Shown piece by piece: positions 30,591 through 42,790 of a stretch of 64,000 bases of DNA. A program made the translations under genes and the position numbers. The first letter of the stretch is position 1; the number at the start of each line of letters is the position of its first letter. The stretch is from Ancylostoma caninum (lineage: Eukaryota; Nematoda; Chromadorea; Rhabditida; Ancylostomatidae). The DNA lies in assembly GCA_037903475.1 (NCBI GenBank), contig JBAJFG010000165.1, positions 1 to 64,000 of the forward strand, written 5' to 3'. The notes under the pieces are model-generated. The model did not search any database. It was not told the DNA's origin and saw only the letters and a program-made list of their open reading frames with translations.

Positions 30591-31761
30591 TCCAGCGTTG
30601 TGATAAGGGCGTTCGCGTCGAGAAAAGGAAGTTCGTCACGGCCTAGGTAAATTTCTTCATGAATGGTACCCTGGCACCCGTTCCGGCTATTCCTTCTATG
30701 TGACCTAGGTGCACGTTATTCCACTCCGTATTCCCCTCCTCATTCCAGTCCATTTGCATCTGAATCGACCACACCCTTCACTCTGTTTTTATACATGGGC
30801 AGACCCTTATCACTTGAGTTACCACAACAACCTGCTAAAGATAGATTATTTCATTTCCACTGAATCGGCTACGTCCAATTAACGACGGCCACTAGGGCCA
30901 ATCAAAAGAAATTACTTCTCCCAGTGGAGGAGGGCTACCGCTCACGCGATCGAGAGCTTTCCAAAAGTCGGGGGGATACAGGATCTACTAAATCTGTCCA
31001 CCTTTTTTTCAGCATCGTATGGGGATTATGCGAGCGAAGCGAGCATCAGTAGAAGTCTGGAAGTCCGGCGTTAGCCGGACGGCCAGACTGGTAACCTAAT
31101 AGTTTCCGACACCAATTTTAACCGATCCTTCGTTTTGATATAGGAGCTTCCAAAAACTGGCGGATAAGGCATTCTTCCATTATGGTTGTCAAAATTTATC
31201 AATTCTTCTCAATGTCAAAGAAAACTCCAGTGAGAAAAAACGAAAGTTTGGAACTTTTAGATCAAATCAAGTTGAACAAAAAAGTTTTAGGTTTGCTTTT
31301 CGTCCCATGGTTCTCACAAACTTAAAGGCTGGCAGCAATGATATTTTCATCGCAATTTTCAAATCAAATGCGACGAAATGAAGAAATGGAAAAATTAAAG
31401 CGTTAAGTTGAGATGTTCAAAGTTGACGGAAAACAGCACAGCAATGTGAAGATAATTTTTTGTTCGAGTTATCATGGATTAGTTTGAAGTATTTCCCAAT
31501 ATTTGAAACCGAATAACGAGTCTCAACTCCGGAAATTTTCCCTATTTTGAAAACGCGAGATATAAAAAGATGGCGTCGTATTCAAATATCAGGCTTCTCC
31601 TGCTATTTTCGTGATTGGAAGACCGTCGCATGAAGTTGTTCGTCGCGCCGCCATGATCGCAAGCGGCAGAGCGGCAAGTGATGGTGATTGCCTTGAGATC
31701 AATTAATGTGATCCGGCTGGCTTGGTACCAGCCCTTGCCAAAGACGCTTCACACTTGGCTC
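30591..31761. other. no feature identified
   Basis: AT-rich, with one GC-rich patch at 31030-31095 containing a small hairpin (CCGGCGTTAGCCGG). Confidence 0.4.
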
Positions 31762-32233
31762 GCACCTCTAATTAGGCGGCTGTCCGGGTGAGATACGCAA
31801 CGAGCCCCTTTTCGCAAGCACAACCAGGTCGGACAAGAGCAACCACAGCTCAGACACTCGCACCGGCCGAGCGCACGCCGGGAGACCGACTCAGCCGACG
31901 AACCAACCGAGCGGCGAGCTCAATTTGAAGGAAATTACCAGCACCGGCTGAGCGGCGCGCGATGACCTGCTGACGTGACCACCTAATTTAAAATATCTCA
32001 GTACCGCCGGCTCAGCGGTACAAGATTTGCGGTCGAGCGACCACTGGTAACCTGCTGAGCAGCGACGAGTCCACGATTTATCCACCTGTCCCTCAGACAC
32101 TCGCACCGGAAGAACGCGCGGCTGGAAACCGGCTCAGCCGGTTACTAGTGGCCGATCGACCGGAAATCTTGTACCGCTCAGCCGGCGTGGACACGTCGCG
32201 TTACTTACCCAGACAGCTGGGTAATTAGAGGGT
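31762..32233. repeat. TIR element with internal repeats
   Basis: CCTCTAATTAGGCGGCTGTC at the left and the complement of TACCCAGACAGCTGGGTAATTAGAGG at the right form the ends. Inside, CAGACACTCGCACCGG occurs twice (about 31853 and 32095), and GCTCAGCCGG-type motifs recur. No coding capacity. Confidence 0.65.
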
Positions 32234-32467
32234 ACCAGCAAACTATGAGTGCCATTGGCAATCACCGGTACCGTATCCAAATGACTGACCTCGGAACAGT
32301 TTCACCCGTTTGCCCACCCCCTCTTTCCGCGGTGGACCCGCGCGATCGCCGCAACGCTTGTAGGGAATCTATGCGCATATTTTGCAAAAAAAAATCGGAG
32401 CATGGCGCCAAAGACGCAAAGGTGAGAAAGTCTTGAGCCGTTTTAGACTTTTTTGTGCTTTATTTTA

Positions 32468-33268
32468 TTACTCAGCACACAGTGGAATTTGCTCAACAAT
32501 GTAATAGCCATAGTTAGTCACTGCAGTGTCCCATCTAATGGGCAGGTCAGTGGTCCCCTTTTTCCAGGAATGGGAAGACTGGGAGCCGAAGAAATCGTTG
32601 ACCTCCCTTCCAACATGGTCAACTTTGGCGGATTTTTTCTTGACTTGAAATGCCTTGAAAGAGCAAAACAAGTGGTAGTCGGAAGGGGCAACGTCAGGAG
32701 AATAGGGTGAGTGAGAAACCGTAACCCAGCCCAGCTCCGCCAATTTTTCACCGGTCTCTTTAGCTATTTGGGGCCTACCCTCATCATGGCGTAGGTGTAC
32801 AATAAACTCGTTCCGACCGTTCTTCTCAAACATCCGCGGCTCTCTGGAGCTGATTGGCGTATGTGTTACCGGTGAATGTGTGTGGAAGCCGCTCATAATA
32901 CAATATTTCTAGCGAATTCCAGAAGTAGTAAAGGCGACAGATGTTTGGATGGGGGTGCGATTTGGCCGATCTTCTCCTTGACGGAACCACATGGAACGGT
33001 GCGTTTTAAAATCGTAGAGGACCCCACTCTCATCTCCAATAATTAGGTATTCTAGAAACTCCTTTCGATGTGGACAGAGCAGGAAAAACTGATTTTGGCT
33101 AGGGGGACCTCTCGTGGAACTGACGTCGTAATTGAAGTTGAGGAAGGCAATTTGGCTATATATGCCTACTATGGAGAAGCCCCAAGTTTGTCTACAAAAA
33201 GCACGTGGTAGGTCATGGATACCGATCAATAAGCAAAAGTTCTGGAACTTCTGTAAAAATCGGCTCAA
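32468..33268 (-). pseudogene. mariner transposase relic (second family)
   Basis: Two minus-strand frames carry mariner blocks in order. The first has EFLEYLIIGDESGVLYDFKT, the block of the second catalytic Asp (normally DEKW). The second has ELGWVTVSHSPYSPDVAPSD and FWKKGTTDLPIRW-like residues, the third catalytic region and C-terminus. A frameshift lies near 32900. Termini were not located. It lies head to head with the mariner at 33300. Confidence 0.7.
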
Positions 33269-33299
33269 GAGTTTCTTACCACCCTAATATTACTAGCTA

Positions 33300-34571
33300 T
33301 TAGGTGCGTGCAAAAGTTCCGGGGCAGTTGGTGGTATTTCACCGTTCAACGTCGTTTTGCTCCTTGTGTTTGCGATATCCTGCAACGGTTTTCATGTATG
33401 CTGGTAGCGTAAAACATCTGCTACCTACACCACTTTTAGCTCGGGTCTACATAGCCGCGTTGCTCTGTTTTGGCTGTAAAACCAATGGTATGGGCTGTGC
33501 AATAATTTGGGGAATTTCGCTTTATGAGATCAAATCTAGACGATCAACAAGAGAAGCGACCTATAGCATCAATAATGCGTTTGTGTAGAGTATGTTCTCT
33601 GAAACACCAGGTGCTCGAAGGTTCCTAGGAATTCTGAGCGGAGATGAGAGCCTGGAAAATGCTTCACAAGTTGGTCACAGATTTGCTCATCGCTAAGGCG
33701 CCAGGAAAGAACAGGTTGGACCAGACCTTATGCAAAGTGCGCAAGACATCACGGGAAATTTAGTCAACAATGTCTCGTCACTTGAAGAAAATCGGTAAGA
33801 AGGGGAAGGGGAGTAGATGGATTTTGCGTGAGTTAAGCGAAGAGCACCAACGTCCACACTGGCAAGCCTGCAGATATTCGATCTTCAGATTTTCTAACAA
33901 TTCGTTCCATGGAAGAATTGCCATTGATGATAGGGAATGGATCACGTACGACAATAGGAGGAGGTCATACCAAAGTCCGGGCTCCTGCCAACCACCTAAA
34001 AAATGGCCGAACCATCAGTACCTTCTTTAAAAAAATTTTTACCTTTCATATTCAGCAACGTGACTCATCTGCAATGAGTTTGTTCTCTAATGAATGCACA
34101 ATAATTGCGCTATAGTAGTTTCTTTTTCCTAAAGTAATCATAGGAAAACTCTTAAGCATAAGGCCGAGACAGGCGGAAATATGTGGTCTGTGCCGCCTGT
34201 GGGATAACGCACACCAGCATGTCGCAGTGTCAACCGTATAAACAATTGGCCATTCGTGCTCCGAAATTCTAGCCTAACATATATTACTTCTTATACCTGC
34301 CTCTAACAGACTACTCCCATTTCAACCTTCTATGGCTTTACCTCCGCTGTAAAACTTTTAATGAACAGACCTTACTGAAAAACGTGTGCCACTATAGCAG
34401 GTGTAGACCTGTCAAACTTTTAGCTTCTGGAAGAATCTTTTCTCTGCCATATTGGCAACATTACGCAGATGCCAAAGCATTTTGTTTTGAACAAAATCGC
34501 TGACTTTGAGTCAAGTTATGGCGTTTTGAAAAATTAGGTGCAACTGCCCCGGAACTTTTGCACGCACCTAA
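33300..34571 (+). mobile_element. mariner element with intact ends, dead transposase
   Basis: 1272 bp, the usual mariner length. The ends are TTAGGTGCGTGCAAAAGTTC and the exact complement at 34552-34571, flanked by TA on both sides (33298-33299, 34572-34573). Transposase blocks are readable on the plus strand but in different frames. Confidence 0.9.
33500..34030 (+). pseudogene. mariner transposase, frameshifted
   Basis: The N-terminal block reads YEIKSRRSTREATYSINNAF. After stops and shifts, VSRHLKKIGK leads to RIAIDDREWITYDNRRRS, the second-Asp block (DE/D-W, YDNRKR). The third-Asp block (SPDLAPSD) is not found in the last 500 bp. At least two stops occur between the blocks. Confidence 0.75.
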
Positions 34572-35926
34572 TATTATGTTGATGTTAATGGTCCATACAG
34601 TTTGAAATGTCTAAAAATCTTCCCACGTTTGTGGTCTTCTCATCTGTGTTCTTTCAGAAGTTGGGCACTATTCCACATCCGGGGAAACCGAAATTTTCAG
34701 CTTTTTTCGCTGGAACCTTGCATGTGCGGGTTATTTGGAAAGCTGAACACGCGTATCCATTCTGAGTCGCAAAACCACCATTGCAGGGTTACAGGGCACT
34801 CACCTCAAAGTAAACATCGCGTTGCAATACGTGCGCCAGCTGATCCATTCCAACAGATCAAATTCTCAATCGAAAGGTTACGGCTGCTGGTGGTTTTCGG
34901 CGGTTCGGACGTAACTAGCCTTTCGATTGAGAATTTGGTCTATTGAAATGGATCAGCTCGCGCGCGTATTGTAACACGATGTTTACTCCGAGTTGAATGC
35001 CCTGGACGGTAGCAAAACTAGCGCTTCTGTACTACGCTAGAACTGCAGTGGAAATGATAACATGCAACAACCGCGAGGACTGAGTACTGTTTTAGCCTAA
35101 AGAAGGAAAAGATCGCTGAAAACATGTTCAGATTCAATAAAAATTCGTGTCTACAATATGGCATTTATAAGCGAGCCATAGGTGTTCAAGAGGTCTTGAT
35201 TCTTCGTTTTTTCATTGCTTCCATTCCTAATCGTCTTCTTATTCGTGAATTGGTTCACTCCTTCGATATCATCTTCGCGTACAACTTTGAAATGACTCGA
35301 TCGTCCAGTCAAAATCCGAAAACAGAAGTATTTGCTTGCATTTATTTTGATGCACGAGCAGAAGTCGTCAGAGGTCATGTTAGCATCTTTCGAGCACAAA
35401 TACTCAAATGTTTTGAGCAGAACCGTTTACTTTTCGTCTTCATTCTGAAAAAGACAAACTTCACAAAACATCAGGAAAAGAGAAAATACTTACGAACTGA
35501 GCATCCACTTCGTTTACTTACGAACTGAGCATCCCACTTCGTTCCGTGGAAGCGCAATGAAGAATTTGATTCGTTAAAAACACCTCTAATTCGTACTAAA
35601 TACCCATGAATACGGGCACGAAATTTGAGTCTTGATAAGGGTATTACGGATTAAACTTTGTGTAAAGATGTCGAAGCATCACATAAGAAGGAAAAGAATA
35701 CTTTTCAGGAATGTTTTTGTTACAATGATTTTAAACAGTAGAAAAGCTCCAGCTGCACACGTCTCAACATTCATTTGACCTCAAACATAATGGAATTTTG
35801 CATACTAACGCAGGAAACCTCAACTTTATGGAAATTCGAGCATGTAGGTACGCGAAAATCTGAAGAACTATGGTTGTCATGTGGATCCTGGTTACTGTTT
35901 GATCGGTTGTTCTCCTCTGACTGTCA
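34572..35926. other. no gene supported; one small inverted repeat
   Basis: At 34800-34985 CAAATTCTCAATCGAAAGG and flanks reappear inverted (CCTTTCGATTGAGAATTTG), with ATCGCGTTGCAATACG against CGTATTGTAACACGATG outside. It is a hairpin-forming TIR element of about 190 bp. The 134-codon plus-strand frame at 35124 has no family resemblance. Confidence 0.5.
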
Positions 35927-36690
35927 TTAAAGGCAGCACTCACGAAAATTTTTGGATTGAAGATTTCGCGGTATATTGGGGTTTTTAGAGACGATGAACT
36001 CATTGACAACGACGTAGTAGCGTGAAACACGCGAAAAGCACAGAAAATAATGACGGTATTTCATGTGTGTCCACAGCGCGGACGAGTGTTCCGTGATGGG
36101 TCCCGCCACGGAACCCTGCAAATGGTACGAATTTCACAAACAAGCCCCCGCTGAACCACATGCGCACACCCTGTAGGGTAGCCGCTATACTCCTCGAGGA
36201 GTATAGCACCTTGCGTCGCCGTCGCCGGCGACGGCGGCCACCAATGTTGGCACCCCTCACAATCGATACGCACCGGCGCCGCAGTCGCCAACATTGGCGG
36301 CCGCCGATCGTCAATGTTGGCGACCAATCGATACGCACCGACGTCACAGTCGCCAACATTGGCGGCCGCCGATGTTGGCGATCGCCAGTCGCCGGCGACG
36401 GCGGCCGCCGCCGCCGCTCCGCCCACAATCGATGCGTATCGGCCTCAGTCGCCGGCGACGGCGACGCAAGGTGCTACAGTCCTCGAGGACTATAGCGGCA
36501 GTGTAGACGGCATTGGATGGCGCGACGGAACCCTAATATCCAGAGCGGCAGATGTGTCCACGGCAGTATCTTCGCAGGTACATAGGCGACCATTCACAAC
36601 GTTCAACTTACTGTTGCGATTGTCCAGCGGCCGGCTACATGGTAAGCGACTCATTTCAGAAGTGAAAATTTCCGTGAGTGCTGCCTTTAA
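35927..36690. repeat. TTAA-flanked TIR element holding a GC-rich hairpin element
   Basis: TTAAAGGCAGCACTCACG at the left faces CGTGAGTGCTGCCTTTAA at the right, arms of about 30 bp. The middle carries the GC-rich inverted structure at 36177-36498. Confidence 0.8.
36177..36498. repeat. GC-rich nested hairpin element
   Basis: The ends are GCCGCTATACTCCTCGAGGA and a similar inverted end, each itself a palindrome (CTCCTCGAGGAG; GTCCTCGAGGAC). Inside, GCCGTCGCCGGCGACGGCG blocks and CCAACATTGGCGGCCGCCGA blocks recur in both orientations, with AATCGATACGCACCG between. A related, simpler element lies at 60550-60755. Confidence 0.8.
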
Positions 36691-37157
36691 AGTCAGCAGG
36701 AGCTGAAATTCTCGTCTCTGAGCTGAGCTGCGGGTGGTGAAGTACAGACTCAGCACATCATGAATGTGAAACGAACACAGACAATTATGGCTTACCTGCA
36801 GAGAAAATGGAACATTCGTCGCGAACACGCCTGGCCGTGTTCGCGCGCGGACGAGTTTTCTCCGGCGCAAAAGCCATTGCGGTGCGTGGTTTGGCGCAAA
36901 GGGAAAACGAAATGCATTCAATCCACAGGGTTTCATGGCGGGACTCGGCCAAAACCACGCGCCGCAATGGCTTTGGCGCCGGGGAAAACTCGTCCGCGCA
37001 CGAACACGGCCAGGCGTGTTCGCGACGAATGTTCCATTTTCTCTGCAGATAAGCCATCATGGTCTGCGTTCGTTTCACATTTATGATGTGCTGAGTCTGT
37101 ACTTCACCACCCGCAGCTCAGCTCAGAGACGAGAATTTCAGCTCCTGCTGCCTTTAA
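36687..37157. repeat. TTAA-flanked foldback, family 4 (copy 1)
   Basis: Two arms of about 205 bp (36687-36893 and 36953-37157) are near-perfect inverted copies around a 60-bp loop. Both outer ends are TTAA. Copy 2 is at 38694-39140. It overlaps by four bases (the shared TTAA) with the element at 35927-36690, so the two lie end to end. Confidence 0.9.
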
Positions 37158-37517
37158 GTTGGTGCAATCAATGCGTTCTGGTATTGCCAACATTGCAGTC
37201 TTGCGCCTTAAAGGACGGGCGCGAATCCACCCGGTGCATTTTAACACCTTCGCGACAATGTGCTCAACCGGTCGATACGTATGGTACGACGCGTGGGACT
37301 GCGTGCTCAACCGGGTGAGCGCGCTCTCTTCAGAGTTATACTTCTGTGAAGCAGTCATAATTAGCAAACTTCTATATAGTGTTACACTAATAAATATTCA
37401 AGCTTCCTATACATGCACTGAGCAGAGCAGATCTTCACTCAAACTTTTCTTAATATGTGCTTGAAACATACACCAGAGAGAAAGATACATATGAAAAAGA
37501 AATTACAACCAGTGAAA
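37158..37517. other. no feature identified
   Basis: A TTAAAGGACG motif at 37208 recurs at 38242 in the same orientation with following GCGNATCCAC. These may be ends of an older repeat. Confidence 0.35.
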
Positions 37518-37731
37518 TAATGCTTCTGCTTCTTCCAGGCTGTTAGGTGGACCTTTTATTATTTTCCTAACGTTCCGACGTTATTATTGGCCTAACGTTC
37601 CGACGAGGAAGTATTTGTGCGAACATACGAAAAGCGGTGGATTCTAGAGGCCTTTGACAAATACTTTCTCTTCGGAACGTTAGGCCAATAATAAAAGGTC
37701 CACCTAACAACCTGGAAGAAGCAGAAACATC
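37518..37731. repeat. foldback element
   Basis: The left arm (GCTTCTTCCAGGCTGTTAGG, GGACCTTTTATTATT, CCTAACGTTCCGA) is mirrored at 37668-37731. GGCCTAACGTTCCGACG is partly duplicated within the left arm. Confidence 0.8.
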
Positions 37732-38693
37732 ATTTCACGATCATCGAAATGCCCAGGTTCAAAAATCAGAGGACATGGAGATTACTACAATCAGTATCAA
37801 GTGAATGGACGACAAACTTGACGATCACAAAAGAGAAGAAGAGGGTCCAGATTTGCGCAAGTTCGGGGTATCATGCTGCGGAGGAAAAATTCCTACCACG
37901 TGGGGCCACGTGCTCAAGCAGTTGAACACGCTCAGACAAAGTGCCGTGTGAGCGGGCCCCGGTAAAGCGGGTCGAAGCCATGTCCCGGCCCGCTGGCATG
38001 GTTGTCGTAGCCCGCTCACACGGTTATAGCAGCCCGCCCGCACGATTGTCGCGCCTGCTTGCACGGAAAATCCCGTGCGAGCGGGACGCGACCCCATGCG
38101 AGCGGGCCGCAAAACGTGTCCGCGACTCGGTCTAGCGGGGCCCGCTGGCACGGCACTTTTCTCTGAGCGGGTCCCACTTGTGCGAAAGCGCGTGTGTCCC
38201 ATGTGATACACCATGCCAAAAGCGTAAGGTCGTGAATGTGTTAAAGGACGGCTGCGGATCCACTCGAGGTACCTGTCGCGCTGCGCGCTCCCGAGCAGCC
38301 GCTTGAGTAGGAATAAATGAGGCCACTGCACCTCTCGAGGCAGTATTAAAAAAGAAAATTTCGGTTCCCCGGATGTGGAATATATTATAGTGCCCAACTT
38401 CTGAAAGAAAAAACAATGAGCATGAAGAAATAGAAAACTTAAACGATGGCAGATGAGAAGACCACAAACGTGGAAAGAGCTTCAGACATTTAAAACTGCA
38501 TAGACCATTAACACTAACATAATAGCAGTGGGTGTAAGTCGTATAGCGCGATTCTTCGGGTGGCATTATAACCAGGCTGAGTGTGGGGCGCCCTATTACC
38601 ACCCAGATTTACGGTCACACGTCGCGGTTTGCCTGGATCGGTCTGACGGTGCAACATCCACCTTTCCTACAATATCCTTTCGTGGAAGAGAGC
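37732..38693. other. no gene supported
   Basis: Positions 37935-38170 are GC-rich with repeated AGCGGG(C/T)C and CCCGCT words. The 190-codon minus-strand frame over it reflects that composition. Positions 38370-38520 repeat, inverted, part of 34560-34690 (TTCAGAAGTTGGGCACTAT, GACATTTAAACTG-like ends). Confidence 0.4.
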
Positions 38694-39140
38694 TTAAAGG
38701 CAGCAAGAGCCGAAATCCTCGACTCCGAGCTGAGGTGCGGGTGGTGAAGTACAGACTCAGCACATCATAAATGTGAAACGAAAACAGACAATGATGGCTC
38801 ACCTGCAGAGAAACTGGAAACGTCGTTGCGAACACGCTTGCAGTGTTCGCGGGCCGGACGAGTGCTCCGATGTCAGGTGTGCGTGTCCCTCCACGAAACC
38901 CTGTGAACTGAACGCATTTCGTACTAGCTTTGCGCCAAACCACGCGCAATAGCTTTAGCGCCGAGGAAAACTCATGCCGACGCGAACTCGGCCAGGCGTG
39001 TTCGCGACGACGTTTCCATTTTCTCTGCAGGTAAGCCATCATTGTTTGTGTTCGTTTCACATTTGTGATGTGCTGCGTCTGTATTCACCACCACCGCACC
39101 TCAGCTCCGAGTCGAGGATTTCGGCTGTTGCTGCCTTTAA
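38694..39140. repeat. TTAA-flanked foldback, family 4 (copy 2)
   Basis: Same arms as 36687-37157 (CAGAGAAACTGGAAACGTCG, AGTACAGACTCAGCACATCA) with a different, longer loop. TTAA at both ends. Confidence 0.85.
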
Positions 39141-39557
39141 AGGCAGGGGCCCCATCTCATTCCGCCTGTTGGAGGTATAGACATTTCCTAGACCTTCTCG
39201 CGATGTTGATCTCACAATCAGTTATGTACATCAACCGAATCAAAAGCGACGAAAGCCCCGTCTCCGAAAGGCCACATTTTTGAAGCCAGGAGGGTGGATC
39301 GCTCCAAGCTGTGATGGCTACCCGCCGCAGCTGCAGCGTTGGCCAACGAGTCTCGACGTGTCCGATCAATAAGATCAAGGGTTTTACACGTCAACTCGGG
39401 TTAGCAAACTGTTACAGACCCCTTCCCGGAAAACGGATTTAAAGACCGTTTCGAGACAAATTACCTATACCACTGGATCTAGCGTGTCGAGGAGATGCAG
39501 GATTCTGCCATTATCCCAACCCTGACTGTGAGGTGGTCCTCCGCCTTTATAGAGTTG
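39137..39557. repeat. TTAA-type MITE, family 3 (copy 2)
   Basis: Begins TTAAAGGCAGGGGCCCC. It shares a long internal segment, inverted, with 27831-28255 (CTGCAGCGTTGGCCAACG, GACGTGTCCGATC). The right end is decayed (GTGAGGTGGTCCTCCGCC). Confidence 0.65.
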
Positions 39558-40186
39558 CAGGTACCTCTCCGGGGGAAACCCCTGAAATTAGGTTTCACTT
39601 CCATATGCGCTGCACTTTTATAATATATAGTAGAGTGAATAGGATTTTGACGACATTAATCATTATATAGACCAATTTGACGTCCACCGTTTAACTTTCA
39701 ATACGGGTCACTCCTGCCGCTCCTGAAATATCCAAGAACTTCAAAAAGCCACAAGTTCTGGTAATTCATTAATTCAGAAACTCGAAAGATCTACACATTG
39801 AAAGTATTTGTTTGGTTGTTTCACAAAGCGTTTCATTCGAACACGGCAATCATTGGCTTCAGTGTAAATTTCTTTGTTTTTGACAATATAATTATCTGAG
39901 TATTCAAATAAGCCTGATGTCGTAAACGTTCGTCCATCCGTATACCCTAAAAACCACTAGTACCGCTAGTTGGGTGATGGCTAAATGGACGAGTTGCCCT
40001 ATCGGGCAGATCCAGGCAATTAGTAGACGCTAGACAGTAAGCCGGGTGGTAGGAGCGCGTTCAGATCTCGTCTGCCGATACAGGGTGGGCCTAGGGCCGT
40101 AATACCCGGAATATCGTGCTCCACTCACCATCACTTTTTGCCTAGGTCGGAGGGGGGACCTCACTTTTGAAGCGGAGAAGGGTAAA
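39558..40186. other. no feature identified
   Basis: Nothing supported. Confidence 0.4.
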
Positions 40187-40390
40187 ATGGAGTTGGGGGG
40201 GGGCACTTGGTATAAATCGGTAATATGACCTGTCCCACACGTTCTGACTTGTTTGCATTTCAAGTAACTACTGTAAATTAAGAGAGGTAACAAGTCAGAG
40301 CGTTCTGGACGTGTCAGCTAACAAGTTTGAACGTGCAGGACATGTCATATTATCGACTTATACCAAATGCCCCCCTCCCCAACTCCATCT
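40187..40390. repeat. TIR element (MITE)
   Basis: ATGGAGTTGGGGGGGGGCAC at the left faces its complement at 40371-40390. The arms continue through TTGGTATAAATCG and ATGACCTGTCC, about 50 bp each. Confidence 0.8.
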
Positions 40391-41420
40391 TCCCCGCGGG
40401 GAACCCCCCCCCCTTCTTGCGGGAAAGATGGGGCTAAGCCCGGAGGTAAGATCGCACACAATGAATATGTAGGAGTGGAAGGACATGTACAGACACGTCA
40501 GCTTATGTTATGGATTGGGTCAGATTTTATCTCTGAACATGCAACAGTGTTCGGATGTTGAGGCCCAGTTATGTCGAGTATCAGAGGAGTTATCAAGCAG
40601 TGCACCGAAGAGATAAGAGATAAGAAAGAGAAGTGCAGGATTGTTTAGAGACATGTCACCTGAGGTCATGGATACGGTCAAAATTGAGCTCTGAACATGC
40701 AACTTTTCGTAAAAATTGGTCGCATTTTTTAGCTTTCAGTGAAGTCGTTTCTCAAATGCGCGGCTGCCTTTGTATTCAGTTCGCAATTCTGCGACGACCC
40801 ATATATGTATCGAAGTGCCAGGTTTCATGCCTGCAAAGGTCGGAAAACAAGGACGGAAATTTCAGGAAAATAGGTGTGAGGTGCGCGGCGCGGCCCGCCA
40901 CGCGCCAGATATTGACTTTTCCTAAAATGCGCCGATGTCTGGAATGAGACCTAGGTTTCCTCTATCTAATCATATGCAGATCACATGGTTTTCTTGTGAA
41001 GTGCGTTCTGCCAATCTGTCCAAACATCGGCTATTTTAAAAACTTTTTTTTGGGATTTCGCGGCTTTCACTGGAATCCTTTTCAAGATGCGCCGTTGTCT
41101 GTGTATTCATGGTTGAATTCTGCGTTTATCGGTACAGGACTCGGAGTACCGCTTTGCGTCGGAAGCCCTGCCGACCGGTCGTGGAGTATCTCACAACGGG
41201 GCAGCTCCAAAAATGGGGCGACGGTACAAAACAGATAACACATACCTACCCAAATAAGCTTACTATTTCTGCGAGAATTCTTTCCTGAAAACATTGGGTC
41301 TGCCCTGGATGTGGAGTAGTGCCCAATTTTAATACATGTTAGTACGTTACTAAATAGGAATTTATTATACGCGAATGCCTTACAAATACTATCGTATTCA
41401 CTCTACCCCGCCGTACTTAC
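40391..41420. other. diverged direct repeat, otherwise unassigned
   Basis: About 80 bp at 40720-40800 recurs at 41040-41130 (TTTCAGTGAAGTC against TTTCACTGGAATC; CTGTGTATTCA and TTCTGCG at matching places). I see no coding capacity. Confidence 0.45.
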
Positions 41421-41590
41421 TACATCCAGGCCTTGTCGAAAAGATGCATTGCGCGTGCGACTCTATGGCGTTGCGGTCGCAGAGTCCCGCCGGGACTTAT
41501 TCGATCCTCTCACTTGGAGCACGCCCTCTCCGCATCCATCGTTCATGTCCCGCCGCGTTTCTACAGTCACGGAATCCGTCCATCCTTAGC
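41421..41590. repeat. TA-flanked MITE, family 1 (decayed copy)
   Basis: Aligns with 6440-6621 through CCTTGTCGAAAAGAT and CACGGAATCCGTCCAT; the outer ends are lost. Confidence 0.75.
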
Positions 41591-41684
41591 TGTAGTTTCA
41601 AGCTCTAGTTATAGTGCATCGAAGTCCGATCCGCTCGGATAACGAAAGATACGTATCGATCATCGGATGACGACGATCAATACG

Positions 41685-41866
41685 TACAGTCCTTGTCGAA
41701 AAGATAGACGGATTGCTCGTACGGTTTCATATCGTCGCGGCCGCAGAATCGCGTCGGGACCTACTGCACCCTCTCAGTTGGAGCATGCTCTCTCCGCATC
41801 CATCGTTCAGGTCCCACCGCGTTTCCGCAGTCACGGAATCCGTCTATCTTTTCGACAAGGACTGTA
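41685..41866. repeat. TA-flanked MITE, family 1 (copy C)
   Basis: 182 bp, the same length as copy A, with the same perfect ends. It lies about 100 bp from the decayed copy in the same orientation. Confidence 0.9.
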
Positions 41867-42790
41867 TCTTCTGCTATCCGACTGGATCGGACTCCGATGC
41901 ACTACAAATTCAGTTTTTTTTTTTTTTGAAGAAGGGTTGTATGTGGGTGTGTATCATCGCGAGGAGGAACAACCATCGTGATTGGCGCAATGATTGAATG
42001 TGATAATGATAGTGGCCTGGAAACGCCCCATTTCCCCTTACGATGTTACCCCCCCCCCCTCCACCTTTTACGGTTAGGAGTGAAGCCTATCCACTCCACT
42101 CTACAATTCGTCGTATGCGTCACGCCTCAAGTGTGCGCCTCAAGTGTGAACCGGTCGTCCAGCATACTGTCGCCAATGTGCAACTCAGACATTTGGGTGT
42201 TTGGAGCGCCGGTAAACCCGCCCATTTTTGGCCGATGCAGGCTTCCGACAGGTAGTAGCGGCGGGGTAGGAATATTTGCTGAAGGTGCGGATGGAGCAGA
42301 AAAACCTGCTGTGAGCGCGCATGAGGCACGGTATATGCAGGTTGCCCTGCATCCTGTTTTTTTTTCTCCATTGCCATGTGGCACCCGAAGTGTATATAAG
42401 GCGACAGATGGCTGTGAAAGCTTAGTTAGCTAGACAAGCCCTACGGGAGTTGTTTGGCCAATTGAGGCCCGGTTGAAACTGTGGCCCAGTGTACCATTTG
42501 GCCACAGACGTGGGATGCAGTCGCGTTCCGACAACTCGCGTACGGGAAAATCCGTCCCGTCGCAGATGCCCGGCTCGTCGAGCGCTGGCGCAGGGAGAAC
42601 ATATGTGCCCGGCGAACTCATTTTGGTATTATTTTTGTAGTCAACTGTTGCAATAAAACATGATCTGCCGCAATCCTGCTATCCCCGTAACAGGATCACA
42701 GCAGGCCAAATGCAGGATACGACGCAATTCACTGCGGAATAGGCGCGCCAACCCCGCCCATTTTTGCGTTTGTCCCGCAGGTGTTATAGC
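41867..42790. other. no gene supported
   Basis: Contains a poly-T run (41914-41928) and a C run (42051-42059). TTTGGAGCGCCGG at 42199 recurs inverted at 42810, each near AACCCCGCCCATTTTTG-like sequence, so this is probably an old inverted repeat. Confidence 0.4.

Noticed and set aside
30147..30639. Pro/Gly-rich frames of 95-140 codons on both strands
   Set aside because: Translations of the 50-bp minisatellite.
35124..35528. 134-codon plus-strand frame as a gene
   Set aside because: AT-driven composition, no recognisable domain, and no splice or promoter support.
36000..36706. Arg/Pro-rich frames over 110 codons on both strands
   Set aside because: They follow the GC-rich hairpin element; composition alone explains them.
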